This document shows, in pieces, positions 8,546-17,478 of a stretch of DNA of 64,000 bases. Position numbers and translations under genes: made by a program. The notes under the pieces were generated by a model. The model was not told where the DNA came from, did no database searches, and saw only the letters and a list, made by a program, of their open reading frames with translations. The DNA comes from Phycisphaeraceae bacterium (lineage in GTDB: Bacteria; Planctomycetota; Phycisphaerae; Phycisphaerales; UBA1924), in the NCBI GenBank assembly GCA_023898685.1, contig CP060234.1, forward strand, positions 1,674,001 through 1,738,000, given 5' to 3'. How positions within the stretch are numbered: the first letter of the stretch is position 1; every line of letters starts with the position of its first letter.

Positions 8546-8613
8546 CGTCGGCGGCTCGAGTGTTACGCCTGGTGCCACAACCCGTCGTGCTCATTCAGGG
8601 AATCTCCTGGGAA

Positions 8614-8730
8614 CGCACCACCCGCGGACGGGTGGTGGCACCGCTCCGAAGGGGCACGACGACTCATTGCCGTGAGCCATGCTCGCCGTGGGCGAGCATG
8701 ATCGTGGTCGCCCACGCCGACCACGGCACA
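8614..8730. repeat. Compound REP-like palindrome, family B, copy 1
   Basis: Three hairpins lie in a row: CACCACCCG/CGGGTGGTG (8616-8637), CATGCTCGCC/GGCGAGCATG (8678-8700) and GTGGTCG/CGACCAC (8704-8724). The last two are bounded by GTGAGCC and GGCACAC, the same architecture as the elements at 57126 and 57868. The whole gap 8546-8899 holds this element and the promoter of the next gene, with no coding sequence. Confidence 0.75.
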
Positions 8731-8842
8731 CCCCGACAACGGACACCGGGTGCCATGGACACGCGCAGCTTCTTCACAAATGACGCCGTCGAACGCGGAG
8801 GATTCGCGTCCGCGACGCCCCCACGCCACCCCTCCCCGTGCT

Positions 8843-8870
8843 TTGGATCCGGACGCTTCTCCGGTACGAT
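8843..8870 (+). promoter_or_regulatory. Candidate promoter of the 8900 gene
   Basis: TTGGAT (8843-8848) and TACGAT (8865-8870) have a 16-base spacer. A GAGGGAGG Shine-Dalgarno at 8886-8893 follows in the short leader. Confidence 0.5.
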
Positions 8871-8899
8871 GGGCAGGTCCAAACAGAGGGAGGTCACCG

Positions 8900-9664
8900 A
8901 TGCGCCGGATCACCACACTGCTTGCCCTCGCGGCCCTGTCCCCGCTCGCCCACGCCGACACATTCGTCTACGCCGCTGAGGACGGGGGCAACTCCGACTC
9001 CTCGCTCTCGCAATTCGACGCGAACGTGACGTGGGGCAACACGTTCTTCGCCGAGCCCGGGTTCGAGCGGATCGTGACCGTGCGGCTCGCGCTCGCCCAG
9101 ACGTTCGACGACGCGGCCAGGCCGATCGAGGTGCTGATCTACGACGACCCCGACGACGGGGCCGCGGAGTTTGACCCGGCCCGGGCCGTGCTGATCAGCC
9201 GGACGACCACCACAGCCATTCCCACGCCCGACGGCGAGCCGGCGGACTACCCGATCGAGCCGACGGTGGTCGAGGGGCGGTTCTTCGTCGCGGTGAACAT
9301 GGACGCGTTCCAGAACGAGCCGGTGTTCAGCCAGGACTTCTTCGAGCCCGGCGATTCGAGCTGGACGTTCTACAACCCCGTCGGCACGCCGCAGCTCGAC
9401 CTCGGCGCGAGCCTGTTCATCGGGAACAACATCGACTTCGGCGTGGGCACGTGGGTCGTGCGGGCCGTGGGCTGCCCGCCCTCGCCTGGGTGCAACGCGG
9501 CCGACATCGCCGAGCCGTTCGGCGTGCTCGATCTCCAGGACGTGCAGGCGTTCGTCGCGGGGTTCGTCGCGGGCGATCCGATCGCCGACCTGACCGGCAA
9601 CGGCGTGCTCGACCTCCAGGACGTGCAGCTGTTCGTCTCGTCGTTCGTCGCGGGTTGCCCGTAG
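8900..9664 (+). CDS. Secreted protein with dockerin-like C-terminal tail
   Basis: The 254-residue product has a signal peptide (MRRITTLLALAALSPLAHA, cleaved before DTF). The middle (about 20-190) is a beta-rich region I do not recognise. The last 55 residues are a dockerin-like domain: an opening Cys, the phrase ADIAEPFGVLDLQDVQAFV, a second calcium-loop-like segment DLTGNGVLDLQDV, and the terminal GCP. Four other genes in the window share this tail. The ATG is set by GAGGGAGG seven bases upstream and by the signal peptide. Confidence 0.8.
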   Translation: MRRITTLLALAALSPLAHADTFVYAAEDGGNSDSSLSQFDANVTWGNTFFAEPGFERIVTVRLALAQTFDDAARPIEVLIYDDPDDGAAEFDPARAVLISRTTTTAIPTPDGEPADYPIEPTVVEGRFFVAVNMDAFQNEPVFSQDFFEPGDSSWTFYNPVGTPQLDLGASLFIGNNIDFGVGTWVVRAVGCPPSPGCNAADIAEPFGVLDLQDVQAFVAGFVAGDPIADLTGNGVLDLQDVQLFVSSFVAGCP

Positions 9665-9691
9665 GCGCCGGTATCTCCCGATCGCAACAAA

Positions 9692-9715
9692 GACCCCCGG
9701 CTCGCGCCGGGGGCT
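9692..9715. terminator. Bidirectional intrinsic terminator
   Basis: CCCCCGGC (9694-9701) pairs with GCCGGGGG (9706-9713) across the loop TCGC. Read on the minus strand the stem is followed by TCTTTGTT, a good T-rich tail for ahcY; on the plus strand it follows the dockerin gene stop by 30 bases. Confidence 0.75.
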
Positions 9716-9725
9716 CGTCTCTTCA

Positions 9726-9761
9726 CCAGTGCCTGGTGCCCAGTGCCCAGTGCCCAGTGCC
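9726..9761 (-). repeat. GGCACTG heptamer array, copy 2
   Basis: On the minus strand five heptamers of the form GGCACTG/GGCACCA follow one another just 3' of the ahcY stop codon. The unit differs from the 5899 array mainly at the last two positions. Confidence 0.8.
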
Positions 9762-9764
9762 TTC

Positions 9765-11249
<1,485 letters not shown>

Positions 11250-11302
11250 CCTGTGCTCCGTGGTTTCGCTGCTCTCGCGTCCTTCACTCAACTCAGTTCG
11301 AT

Positions 11303-11416
11303 TTCAACGCGGAGGGTGCGGAGGAACGCGGAGGTCTGAATCCTAGTTCTTCCATTCGGGCCCTCCGCGACCTTTCGCGTTGAAACTCTCCGCGCTCTCC
11401 GCGTCTCCGCGTTCAA
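11303..11416. repeat. CTCCGCG-type inverted repeat
   Basis: TTCAACGCGGAGG at the left is mirrored by CCTCCGCG and CTCCGCGTTCAA at the right, with several internal CTCCGCG or GCGGAGG units. It is the kind of widespread CTCCGCGTTCAA repeat seen in many bacteria. It fills the space between ahcY and the regulator gene, so any ahcY-specific control element must lie in about 50 bases or upstream of the regulator. Confidence 0.7.
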
Positions 11417-11424
11417 TGCCTCTT

Positions 11425-12390
11425 TCAGGTCGCCGCTCGCAACCCCGCCGCCGCCGCGAACAGGCCCGGCCCCTTCGCCTCCGGCTCGCCCGGCAGGTGG
11501 CGGATGCGGGGCGTCGCGAACCCTGATTCCTCGAACATCGACACGATCTCCTCGTCAGAGAAGCCCAGGTGCCGATGCCCCATGTCCCGCCGGTATTCGT
11601 GCCGCTCGTGCTTGGCCATGTCGACCACGAGCGCCACACCCCCGCCCCGGCTCGTGCGGAGTGTTCGGGCCAGCTCGCGCATCGCCTCGGCCGGCGCCTC
11701 CACGTGGTGCATCACCAGCAGGCAGCACACCGCGTCGACCGACCCATCCTCCAGCGGCAACGCCTCGAGCGAGCCCCGCACGAACGAGACGCGGTCGCAC
11801 GACCCCACCCGCAGCCTCGCCGCCTCGAGCATCGTCTCCGACTGGTCGACCGCGATCACACGCTCGACGCACCCCGCGAGCAGCTCGGCCGCGTTGCCCG
11901 TGCCGCACCCGATGTCGGCGACCGTCCAGTCGGGGTGGATCAGGCTCAGCAGCCCTAGCGCCGTCAGCCGCTCGCCGAACAGCTCGTTGCGGATCGCGTC
12001 CCACTCCCCACCGACGCGCCCGAAGAACGAGACGCTATCGATCCGCCGCTCTGCCAGAACGCCCTCGAGCCTGAGATCATCCTCCTCGATCTCGGGCCCG
12101 GCGCCGATCTGGTCGCGCACGACGATCCACACGCCCCGGGCGTCCTGGTCGAGGTCGTCGAGCGTCAGGCTGTAGAACGTCGCGGTGCCCCGCTGCCGCT
12201 TCACGAGCCAACCCGCCTTCGAGAGCATCGTCAAATGCCGGCTCACCGTCGATTGGGGCAGTTGGAAGACCTTGGCGACTTCGCCCACCGACAGCTCGTT
12301 CGACTCGAGGAGCCGGAGCATCCGCAGCCGCAGCGCATCGCTGAGTGCGTTGAGGCGATCGGTGAGGATGCTTGTCAGGCCGTGCCGCAT
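11425..12390 (-). CDS. ArsR-type HTH regulator fused to SAM-dependent methyltransferase
   Basis: Residues about 5-90 form a winged helix of the ArsR family (LRLRMLRLLESNELSVGEVA, then QSTVSRHLTMLSKAGWL). Residues about 150-320 form a class I methyltransferase (motif I VADIGCGTGNAAELL, then AVDQSETML). I see no CxC metal-binding motif, so metal sensing is unlikely. In proteobacteria, ArsR-family proteins (SahR and relatives) sense S-adenosylhomocysteine and control the methionine cycle, and fused forms lie beside metH, metF or ahcY; here the gene sits just upstream of ahcY on the same strand. That role is inferred. ATG 12390 is preferred over the upstream TTG at 12429. Confidence 0.85.
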   Translation of the reverse strand: MRHGLTSILTDRLNALSDALRLRMLRLLESNELSVGEVAKVFQLPQSTVSRHLTMLSKAGWLVKRQRGTATFYSLTLDDLDQDARGVWIVVRDQIGAGPEIEEDDLRLEGVLAERRIDSVSFFGRVGGEWDAIRNELFGERLTALGLLSLIHPDWTVADIGCGTGNAAELLAGCVERVIAVDQSETMLEAARLRVGSCDRVSFVRGSLEALPLEDGSVDAVCCLLVMHHVEAPAEAMRELARTLRTSRGGGVALVVDMAKHERHEYRRDMGHRHLGFSDEEIVSMFEESGFATPRIRHLPGEPEAKGPGLFAAAAGLRAAT

Positions 12391-12441
12391 ACCGCTTGAT
12401 CGGACCGATTCCGGGCATGATCCGGACAAAGGCCCACTATC

Positions 12442-12468
12442 TTCATCCGTTCTTGCGGATGAATGGTA
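12442..12468 (-). promoter_or_regulatory. Candidate autoregulatory operator overlapping a -10 box
   Basis: TTCATCCG (12442-12449) and CGGATGAA (12456-12463) form a perfect 8-base inverted repeat with a 6-base spacer. On the minus strand the repeat begins exactly at the end of TACCAT (12463-12468), so a bound protein would cover the -10 region and start site of the ArsR-methyltransferase gene, whose ATG lies about 50 bases further on. Confidence 0.65.
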
Positions 12469-12500
12469 GAAGCGACGGTCCAGATGTCAACCGGCGCGGC

Positions 12501-13196
12501 CTATCCCTCGTCAGCCGGGGGGGCGGCAAACGTCGGGCCCGGGATCTGGCCCAGCGCCCGCACTCGATTGGCGGAGGCCTGATCGGCCGGGTCAAACCAG
12601 AGCACGTGCCGCAGGGCCTCGATCTCCCGCTCGGCATCGCCGAACCGCTGGTACGCCCCGGCCAGCGCCTGGTAGGGTTCGGCCGACGGCTGGAGATGGG
12701 CGGCGATCGTCATCGCCTGCACCGCTTCGTCGGCCAACCCCTGATCGAGCAGGAACCCGCCAAGCCTGAGATAGGCGTCCGATCGCTGCGACTCGGCGGC
12801 GATGCGTTCGAGCATGTCGAACGCCCCGTCGGCCTCGCCGTTCTCCGCCATCGTGCGCGCCAGGGCCTCGATGTACTCGGGGTTGTCGGGCTGGAGTTCA
12901 TACGCCACGCCGAACGCCTCGCGGGCCGCGGAGTGCTCGCCCATCCCCTCATAGGCGCGACCCAGCTTGTAGAGCACCTCGTGCCGCCCCGGCCGCTCTT
13001 CGAGATAGGCCTCGTACTCGGCCGCCGCGTCGGCGTAGCGATCCTCGAGCATCGCCTGGTCGCCCAGCAGCCGGGCATCGAGCAACGCCTTCTCCCGCGT
13101 CGCGCACCCACTCAGCAGCGTGGCCGCCGCGAGAAACACCAGCCCGGCCCGCCGCGGCAGGCCACCAATCATGCTCTCCGGATGTTGCGTGCTCAT
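12501..13196 (-). CDS. TPR-repeat lipoprotein
   Basis: The 231-residue protein has a signal peptide ending in the lipobox LLSGC (Cys around position 30), so it should be lipid-anchored. The rest consists of about five tetratricopeptide repeats, for example DRYADAAAEYEAYLEERPGR and GEHSAAREAFGVAYELQPDN. TPR lipoproteins usually act as scaffolds in envelope assembly, but no partner is identifiable here. Its stop lies 111 bases before the ArsR-methyltransferase start on the same strand. Confidence 0.85.
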   Translation of the reverse strand: MSTQHPESMIGGLPRRAGLVFLAAATLLSGCATREKALLDARLLGDQAMLEDRYADAAAEYEAYLEERPGRHEVLYKLGRAYEGMGEHSAAREAFGVAYELQPDNPEYIEALARTMAENGEADGAFDMLERIAAESQRSDAYLRLGGFLLDQGLADEAVQAMTIAAHLQPSAEPYQALAGAYQRFGDAEREIEALRHVLWFDPADQASANRVRALGQIPGPTFAAPPADEG

Positions 13197-13225
13197 GCGT
13201 TCTCCTGGATCATGGATGCTACACG

Positions 13226-13615
13226 ATGCACGACGACCCCGCCCACCCCGCGACCACTCGGAGCGTGCTGCTCGAACACGCTACCTCCGACGGGGGTATG
13301 CACCTCGACTGGCTGATCGAGCGCCCCGGCACAGACGCCGAGCACCGGCTCATCACGTTCCGGTGCGAGCACGATCCCACAGATTGCGCCGAGTGGATGG
13401 GCGAGCGGCTCGCCGACCACCGCGCGGTTTACCTCGACTTTGAGGGCCCGATCTCGGGTGGTCGTGGAACAGTGCACCGAATCTGGTCGAAGGCGTGCCG
13501 CGTCCTGATCGCCACGGCCGACCGGATCGTGGTCCAGATGGACGGCCCGATGCCCGCCACGTTCGTGCTCATCCGGCGAGAAGGGGCGCGGTGGACGATC
13601 GGTCCGCCCAGCTAA
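13226..13615 (+). CDS. LigD N-terminal (3'-phosphoesterase)-like small protein
   Basis: The 129 residues follow the pattern of the short stand-alone LigD_N-type domains: SVLLEHATSDGGMHLDWLIE, then ADHRAVYLDFEGPISGGRG. In LigD the related domain removes 3'-phosphate or ribonucleoside ends during non-homologous end joining. The conserved His of HLDW and the DHR...YL.FEGPISG block are present. No Ku or ligase gene is nearby, so the repair role is uncertain. It is transcribed divergently from the TPR lipoprotein gene with only 29 bases between starts. Confidence 0.6.
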   Translation: MHDDPAHPATTRSVLLEHATSDGGMHLDWLIERPGTDAEHRLITFRCEHDPTDCAEWMGERLADHRAVYLDFEGPISGGRGTVHRIWSKACRVLIATADRIVVQMDGPMPATFVLIRREGARWTIGPPS

Positions 13616-13651
13616 AGGAGACATCCCGATCGTAAGCCGCACATTCGTGCA

Positions 13652-13680
13652 TTTACCGCGTGTCTGATCTGTGGTACATT
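13652..13680 (+). promoter_or_regulatory. Candidate promoter of the 13824 gene
   Basis: TTTACC (13652-13657) and TACATT (13675-13680) are 17 bases apart. Transcription would start near 13687, immediately before a perfect hairpin. Confidence 0.5.
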
Positions 13681-13689
13681 CTTCAAAGA

Positions 13690-13711
13690 GGTCGGCCTCC
13701 AAAGGCCGACC
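13690..13711 (+). promoter_or_regulatory. 5'-end hairpin in a 137-base leader
   Basis: GGTCGGCCT (13690-13698) pairs perfectly with AGGCCGACC (13703-13711) over the loop CCAA. It has no T-run and would sit at the extreme 5' end of the mRNA for the 13824 gene. The rest of the leader to 13823 is GC-rich with more pairing potential; I do not recognise a known riboswitch. Confidence 0.5.
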
Positions 13712-13823
13712 GAATCGGGTGACGGTCTTGGTGTGCGCACCTCGTTCGGGGTCGGCAGGCAGACCGGTCGCCGGGGTCGCCTCCGGCGGCGAGCGCCCGC
13801 GATGGGCCTGATGGGAGCGCCGA

Positions 13824-14402
13824 ATGTTCCACGGCAAGACGCCCCAACCGAACGAGCACGGCCAGCAGGAGCCGCCGGTCGATCCCTGTGGGGAGTCGCA
13901 CCACCCGCTCGACGACGACGCCGAGCTGGCGCACATCGGCGAGTACACCCCGCCCCCAATCGAGGTGGGGCCCGATTCGGACACGAAGGCGGCCTACGAC
14001 GCTCCACCGCCCATGGTCAAGCCGGTTGACAGCGAGCCGGAGCCAAGCCGGATCGAGCATGTCCCCGCCCTTGGTCCGCTGACCGATCACGATGAATCGC
14101 CGCAGCCGCAGCCGCTGACGGGCCAGGCCGGGCGGAAGATCCGTACATTCGAGCAGCGGCTCGGTCGTGGGGGGCACGAGGGGAAGTGGAAGCGTCAGCC
14201 CAATGTGACGGGTACGGGCGCGATCCACGTCAAGAGCTTCCACAGCAAGCTGACCGGCGACAGCCTGGAGTTCCTCGACAGCCAGATCAACGAGTGGCTC
14301 GACGAGCACCCCGAGTACGAGGTCAAGATGGTGACGACCTCGATCGGCGAGTGGACGGGCAAGCTCAAGGAACCGGCGTTGATCATCAACGTGTGGGTGT
14401 GA
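13824..14402 (+). CDS. Hypothetical protein with disordered N-terminus and small C-terminal domain
   Basis: The 192-residue product is Pro/Glu/His-rich and probably disordered over residues 1-125. A compact C-terminal domain of about 65 residues (GTGAIHVKSFHSKLTGDSLE, later EVKMVTTSIGEWTG, ending PALIINVWV) looks like a mixed alpha/beta fold. I do not recognise it. It has no signal peptide. A GGGAG sequence precedes the ATG, and a long structured leader lies upstream. Confidence 0.65.
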   Translation: MFHGKTPQPNEHGQQEPPVDPCGESHHPLDDDAELAHIGEYTPPPIEVGPDSDTKAAYDAPPPMVKPVDSEPEPSRIEHVPALGPLTDHDESPQPQPLTGQAGRKIRTFEQRLGRGGHEGKWKRQPNVTGTGAIHVKSFHSKLTGDSLEFLDSQINEWLDEHPEYEVKMVTTSIGEWTGKLKEPALIINVWV

Positions 14403-14489
14403 TCGGTCGCTTCCCGAGCCACCCGCGATCGGAGCCCGGCCGCCGGCGGTTGCTCGCCGTTCCCGCGCGTAGACTGCCGCGGAGCGAGC

Positions 14490-15041
14490 ATGCGCAACGT
14501 TGAGTTCAAGGCCGAGCTGAGAGACCCGCAGGTGGCGAGGGCGGTGGCCCGCTCAATCGGCGGCAAGCTCGTCGGGACGATCGAGCAGACCGACACGTAC
14601 TACCGCGTTCTCACCGGTCGTCTCAAGAAGCGGGAAGCGGTGGTCGACGGTGAGGCCGAGCCGGTTGAGTACATCCACTACGAGCGTGACAACCGCACGC
14701 TGCCGCGGATTTCTTCCTTCCAGATCTTGAGCGAAGCGGAGTTCCGCGAGCGGTTCGGCACACTGCCGTTGCCCGAGTGGCTGACGGTGCGCAAGCAGCG
14801 TGAGGTCTACCTGGTCGGGCACGCGAGGATCCACCTCGATCGGGTGGAGCATCTGGGCTCGTTTATCGAGTTCGAGGCCCTGGTGACGCGTGATCACAAC
14901 GTCGCGCGGGCCCACGAGACGGTGGCGAAGCTGCGGGCCGACTTCGGGCCCGTGATGGGCGAGGCGCTTTCGGGCAGCTACTCCGATCTGCTGGCCCAGC
15001 ACGCCGAGACGCCCGATCCGCTGGCCGGCTCCGGGAGTTGA
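14490..15041 (+). CDS. CYTH-domain protein (CyaB-like)
   Basis: The 183 residues match the CYTH (CyaB/thiamine triphosphatase) fold: N-terminal MRNVEFKAEL, with the E-x-K pattern, then QTDTYYRV, LKKREAV, TVRKQREVY, IHLDRVEHLGSFIEFE. Members act on triphosphates using two metal ions held by charged residues of a beta-tunnel. Class IV adenylate cyclase and triphosphatase are both possible; sequence alone does not decide. A GGAGCGAG sequence precedes the ATG. tRNA-Phe follows 86 bases downstream. Confidence 0.85.
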   Translation: MRNVEFKAELRDPQVARAVARSIGGKLVGTIEQTDTYYRVLTGRLKKREAVVDGEAEPVEYIHYERDNRTLPRISSFQILSEAEFRERFGTLPLPEWLTVRKQREVYLVGHARIHLDRVEHLGSFIEFEALVTRDHNVARAHETVAKLRADFGPVMGEALSGSYSDLLAQHAETPDPLAGSGS

Positions 15042-15127
15042 CCCGGGCCCGGGCGGCGTTACCCTTGAGGTCACTCCCCGCGGGCGCCGCCCGCTCGGAG
15101 ACTCCGGCGGGCCCAGGCCCGTCCAGA

Positions 15128-15201
15128 GGGCGTGTAGCTCAGCCCGGTAGAGCACCGCATTGAAAATGCGGGTGTCGGCGGTTCAAATCCGCCCGCGCCC
15201 A
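15128..15201 (+). tRNA. tRNA-Phe (GAA)
   Basis: The 74-base cloverleaf folds completely: acceptor GGGCGTG/CGCGCCC with one U-G pair, D stem GCTC/GAGC, anticodon stem CCGCA/TGCGG with loop TTGAAAA (anticodon GAA), T stem GGCGG/CCGCC with loop TTCAAAT, and discriminator A. The 3' CCA is not encoded and must be added by the CCA enzyme. Confidence 0.95.
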
Positions 15202-15220
15202 TTCCGGCGAGGGCCTCTCT

Positions 15221-15246
15221 GATCTGGTTTTTGTGACGACCAGATC
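15221..15246. repeat. Inverted repeat downstream of tRNA-Phe
   Basis: GATCTGGT and ACCAGATC pair over a 10-base loop. It lies 20 bases after the tRNA and may help 3'-end formation, but no T-run follows. The remaining gap to 15438 holds a possible TACTCT box at 15346 and the Shine-Dalgarno of the next gene. Confidence 0.45.
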
Positions 15247-15438
15247 GGATCCGGGGCCGCGCCAGATCGCCATCGGCACCCTCGCTCATTCTTGAATGGT
15301 CCGTGAAGTTGCGGATTGGTCCTTTGGTGGCGGGGTCCATTGGGGTACTCTCGTATTCGCGGTCGAAAGACCGTCAGGAGAGCAGAGCCCCGTCGGAGGA
15401 GCCGGGGCCCATTTTCGAGCCATAGGAGGAGACACGAC

Positions 15439-16116
15439 ATGCGCACAGCGATCGCGGCCCTGATCATCGCGGCCGGCGCCGCCGCGGCCGGCACGGTGAG
15501 TTCCGAGGCCATCAGCAACGCCACAGTGAACAGTTCCGGCGTGAGGTCCCAGGACTACTTCTTCAATATCGAAGGCGCCAACAACGGCAGCTTCGCGACC
15601 TACGGCGCGGCGACGTTCGACGGCGCGGCGCTGAAGGGGATGCTCGACGGCGCGTTCGGCGCCGGCATGTGGCAGATCGACAGCGTCACGCTCGCCCTCG
15701 TGCAGAACAACGCGGGCTTCACCAACAACGGCATCGTCAACGTGAACTACACCAACAACGACGACCTGGGGCTGCAGACGCCCGGCGCGGCGTTCCCGAC
15801 CTACGCCGACGCGAACACCGTCTATTCCGACGCGCAGCTGCTGACCGCGTACAACTTCGTCCAGACCGCGACCGGCGATACCGACATGATCGGGCTCGGC
15901 GCCGCGTCGCAGGTGGCCGCCGACATCGCGGCGGGCGACCTCGTCACGCTCTTTCTCCAGGAGGGCGACCCGGACGTCGCCGCAACGTGGTCGGGCTATA
16001 CCAACGGCACCTACGCCGGCCCGACGCTGATCGTCGACGCGTCCCGCGTGCCGGCCCCGGGCGCGCTCGCGCTGGTGGGCCTGGGCGGGCTGGTCGCCGG
16101 GCGCCGCCGGCGCTGA
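15439..16116 (+). CDS. Secreted protein with PEP-CTERM-type sorting tail
   Basis: The 225-residue product has a signal peptide (MRTAIAALIIAAGAAAAG) and a C-terminal tripartite tail: VPAPGALALVGLGGLVAGRR, that is a Pro-containing motif, a hydrophobic span and a terminal Arg cluster. This is the PEP-CTERM pattern, in which the tail is removed by an exosortase-like enzyme during export. The middle is Asn/Gly/Thr-rich and I do not recognise it. AGGAGGAG at 15424 sets the start, and a strong terminator follows. Confidence 0.85.
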   Translation: MRTAIAALIIAAGAAAAGTVSSEAISNATVNSSGVRSQDYFFNIEGANNGSFATYGAATFDGAALKGMLDGAFGAGMWQIDSVTLALVQNNAGFTNNGIVNVNYTNNDDLGLQTPGAAFPTYADANTVYSDAQLLTAYNFVQTATGDTDMIGLGAASQVAADIAAGDLVTLFLQEGDPDVAATWSGYTNGTYAGPTLIVDASRVPAPGALALVGLGGLVAGRRRR

Positions 16117-16141
16117 TCGACGGCAAAGCCGAAACCTCGCA

Positions 16142-16175
16142 CGGGCCGGCCGCACGCCGGCCCGTTTTTCGTTTT
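16142..16175 (+). terminator. Intrinsic terminator after the PEP-CTERM gene
   Basis: CGGGCCGGC (16142-16150) pairs with GCCGGCCCG (16156-16164) over CGCAC, followed by TTTTTCGTTTT. Confidence 0.9.
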
Positions 16176-16351
16176 GGACAATGACGCGACGTGATCGGCG
16201 CACCAACCTGCCGCGCGAGAATCAGGCGGACGTGAGCGCGTGGAGTCCGTTGCACGAACCGCACCGCGGGCTCGCGCCCGCGGCTCGCCCCTACCATCGG
16301 CGACGCGGGGCGAACCCAACGACCGCGCCACCCAAACCGGAAGGAACCGCC

Positions 16352-16933
16352 ATGCCCCCGGCCAGCTCAACCATGCTCGAACTCGGCACCACCGCCCCCG
16401 CCTTCTCGCTGCCCGACTTCGGTATCGACGGAAACAACGGCGCACGCACAATCTCGCTGGACGACCTGCCGGCTGACCAGCCTTTGCTGGTGATGTTCAT
16501 CTGCAACCACTGCCCGTTTGTCGTCCACGTCCGCGACGAGCTCGCCAAGCTGGGGCGCGACTACGCCGGCGTGTCTATCGTCGCGATCAACTCGAACAAC
16601 GTCGAGACCCATCCCGACGACGCACCGGACAAGATGGCCGCGACCGCGAGACAGGCGGGCTTTACTTTTCCGTACCTGTTCGATGAGTCGCAGGAAGTCG
16701 CGAAGGCCTACACCGCCGCGTGCACGCCCGATTACTTCCTGTTTGGCAGTGACCGAAAACTCGCGTACCGCGGCCAGCTCGACGACAGCCGGCCCGGCAA
16801 CGGGATGCCGGTGACGGGGGCCGATCTGCGCGCGGCGATCGGTGCGGTGCTCTCCGGGAAGGCCGTTGAGGGCGAGCAACGCCCCAGCATGGGATGCAGC
16901 ATCAAGTGGAAGCCCGGAAACGCGCCATCGTGA
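16352..16933 (+). CDS. Thioredoxin-fold redox protein (CNHC type)
   Basis: The 193-residue protein has the redoxin/AhpC-TSA pattern: APAFSLPDFG, then the active-site MFICNHCPFVVHVRDEL, then VAINSNNVETHPDD and CTPDYFLFGSDRKLAYRGQL. The redox pair is CxxC (CNHC). This subfamily is common in aquatic bacteria and probably acts as a disulfide reductase or peroxiredoxin-like enzyme. No signal peptide is seen from the chosen ATG (GGAAGGAAC just upstream), so it is probably cytosolic. The 235 bases before it hold the terminator of the previous gene and a TACCAT at 16292. Confidence 0.87.
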   Translation: MPPASSTMLELGTTAPAFSLPDFGIDGNNGARTISLDDLPADQPLLVMFICNHCPFVVHVRDELAKLGRDYAGVSIVAINSNNVETHPDDAPDKMAATARQAGFTFPYLFDESQEVAKAYTAACTPDYFLFGSDRKLAYRGQLDDSRPGNGMPVTGADLRAAIGAVLSGKAVEGEQRPSMGCSIKWKPGNAPS

Positions 16934-17082
16934 TCGGCAACTCCGACAAACCGATCTCAATACGACGAAGTTCGGTTTCGGAATCGGTCTAGAAAACTCG
17001 ACTTAATTCACGGGTTCACCGATGACAGGCTCGCCGGTGTCGGGTAGGCTGCCGCCGCACGCCGCCGTTCCGGGGATCCATC

Positions 17083-17454
17083 TTGACTGCGTTGCCGAGC
17101 ACAACGGAATCTGAAACCGAAGGGGCGACCCACCAGATACCCGGCTCGCACGCGCCGGGTGTCGACCGCTGTCAGTGCTTCGGCGTGCGCTTCGAACGCC
17201 TGCTCCAGATCATGGATCGGAGCGGTGGGGGCCTGCTCGAGGCCCACCGTCAGACCGGGTGCGGCGCCCGGTGCGGGTTGTGTCTGCCCTACATCCAGGT
17301 GGTGGTCAAGACCCGGCAGACGTCGCTTCCGATCATGTGGGCCGACGATTTCCGTGCGCACGGCATCAACCCGGGCCGGATCCAGCACATCCAGAAGTCG
17401 CTCTTGCGTGGGGCTGCGCCGATCCGCCAGGGCAGGAAGAACGCGTCGGCGTGA
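17083..17454 (+). CDS. BFD-like [2Fe-2S]-binding protein
   Basis: The 123 residues contain CQCFGVRFERLLQIM and, further on, TGCGARCGLCLPYIQ. The C-x-C and C-x-x-C cysteines and the Thr-Gly-Cys-Gly context match bacterioferritin-associated ferredoxin-type [2Fe-2S] domains. The frame has no upstream ATG before the first Cys pair, so the start must be TTG at 17083 or another rare codon. A Lys/Arg-rich C-terminus follows the domain. It converges on purD. Confidence 0.65.
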   Translation: MTALPSTTESETEGATHQIPGSHAPGVDRCQCFGVRFERLLQIMDRSGGGLLEAHRQTGCGARCGLCLPYIQVVVKTRQTSLPIMWADDFRAHGINPGRIQHIQKSLLRGAAPIRQGRKNASA

Positions 17455-17478
17455 TCGGGCTTTGACGCCCGGTTTGGA

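Noticed and set aside
9726..9761. Possible CRISPR or VNTR array
   Set aside because: The units are seven bases and adjoin directly, with no spacers and no cas gene.
11250..11424. Possible SAH riboswitch upstream of ahcY
   Set aside because: The region is occupied by CTCCGCG-type repeats and I could not fold a SAH-riboswitch core from it.
13616..13823. A small coding frame in the leader of the 13824 gene
   Set aside because: Short frames exist but none has a ribosome-binding site or recognisable residues.
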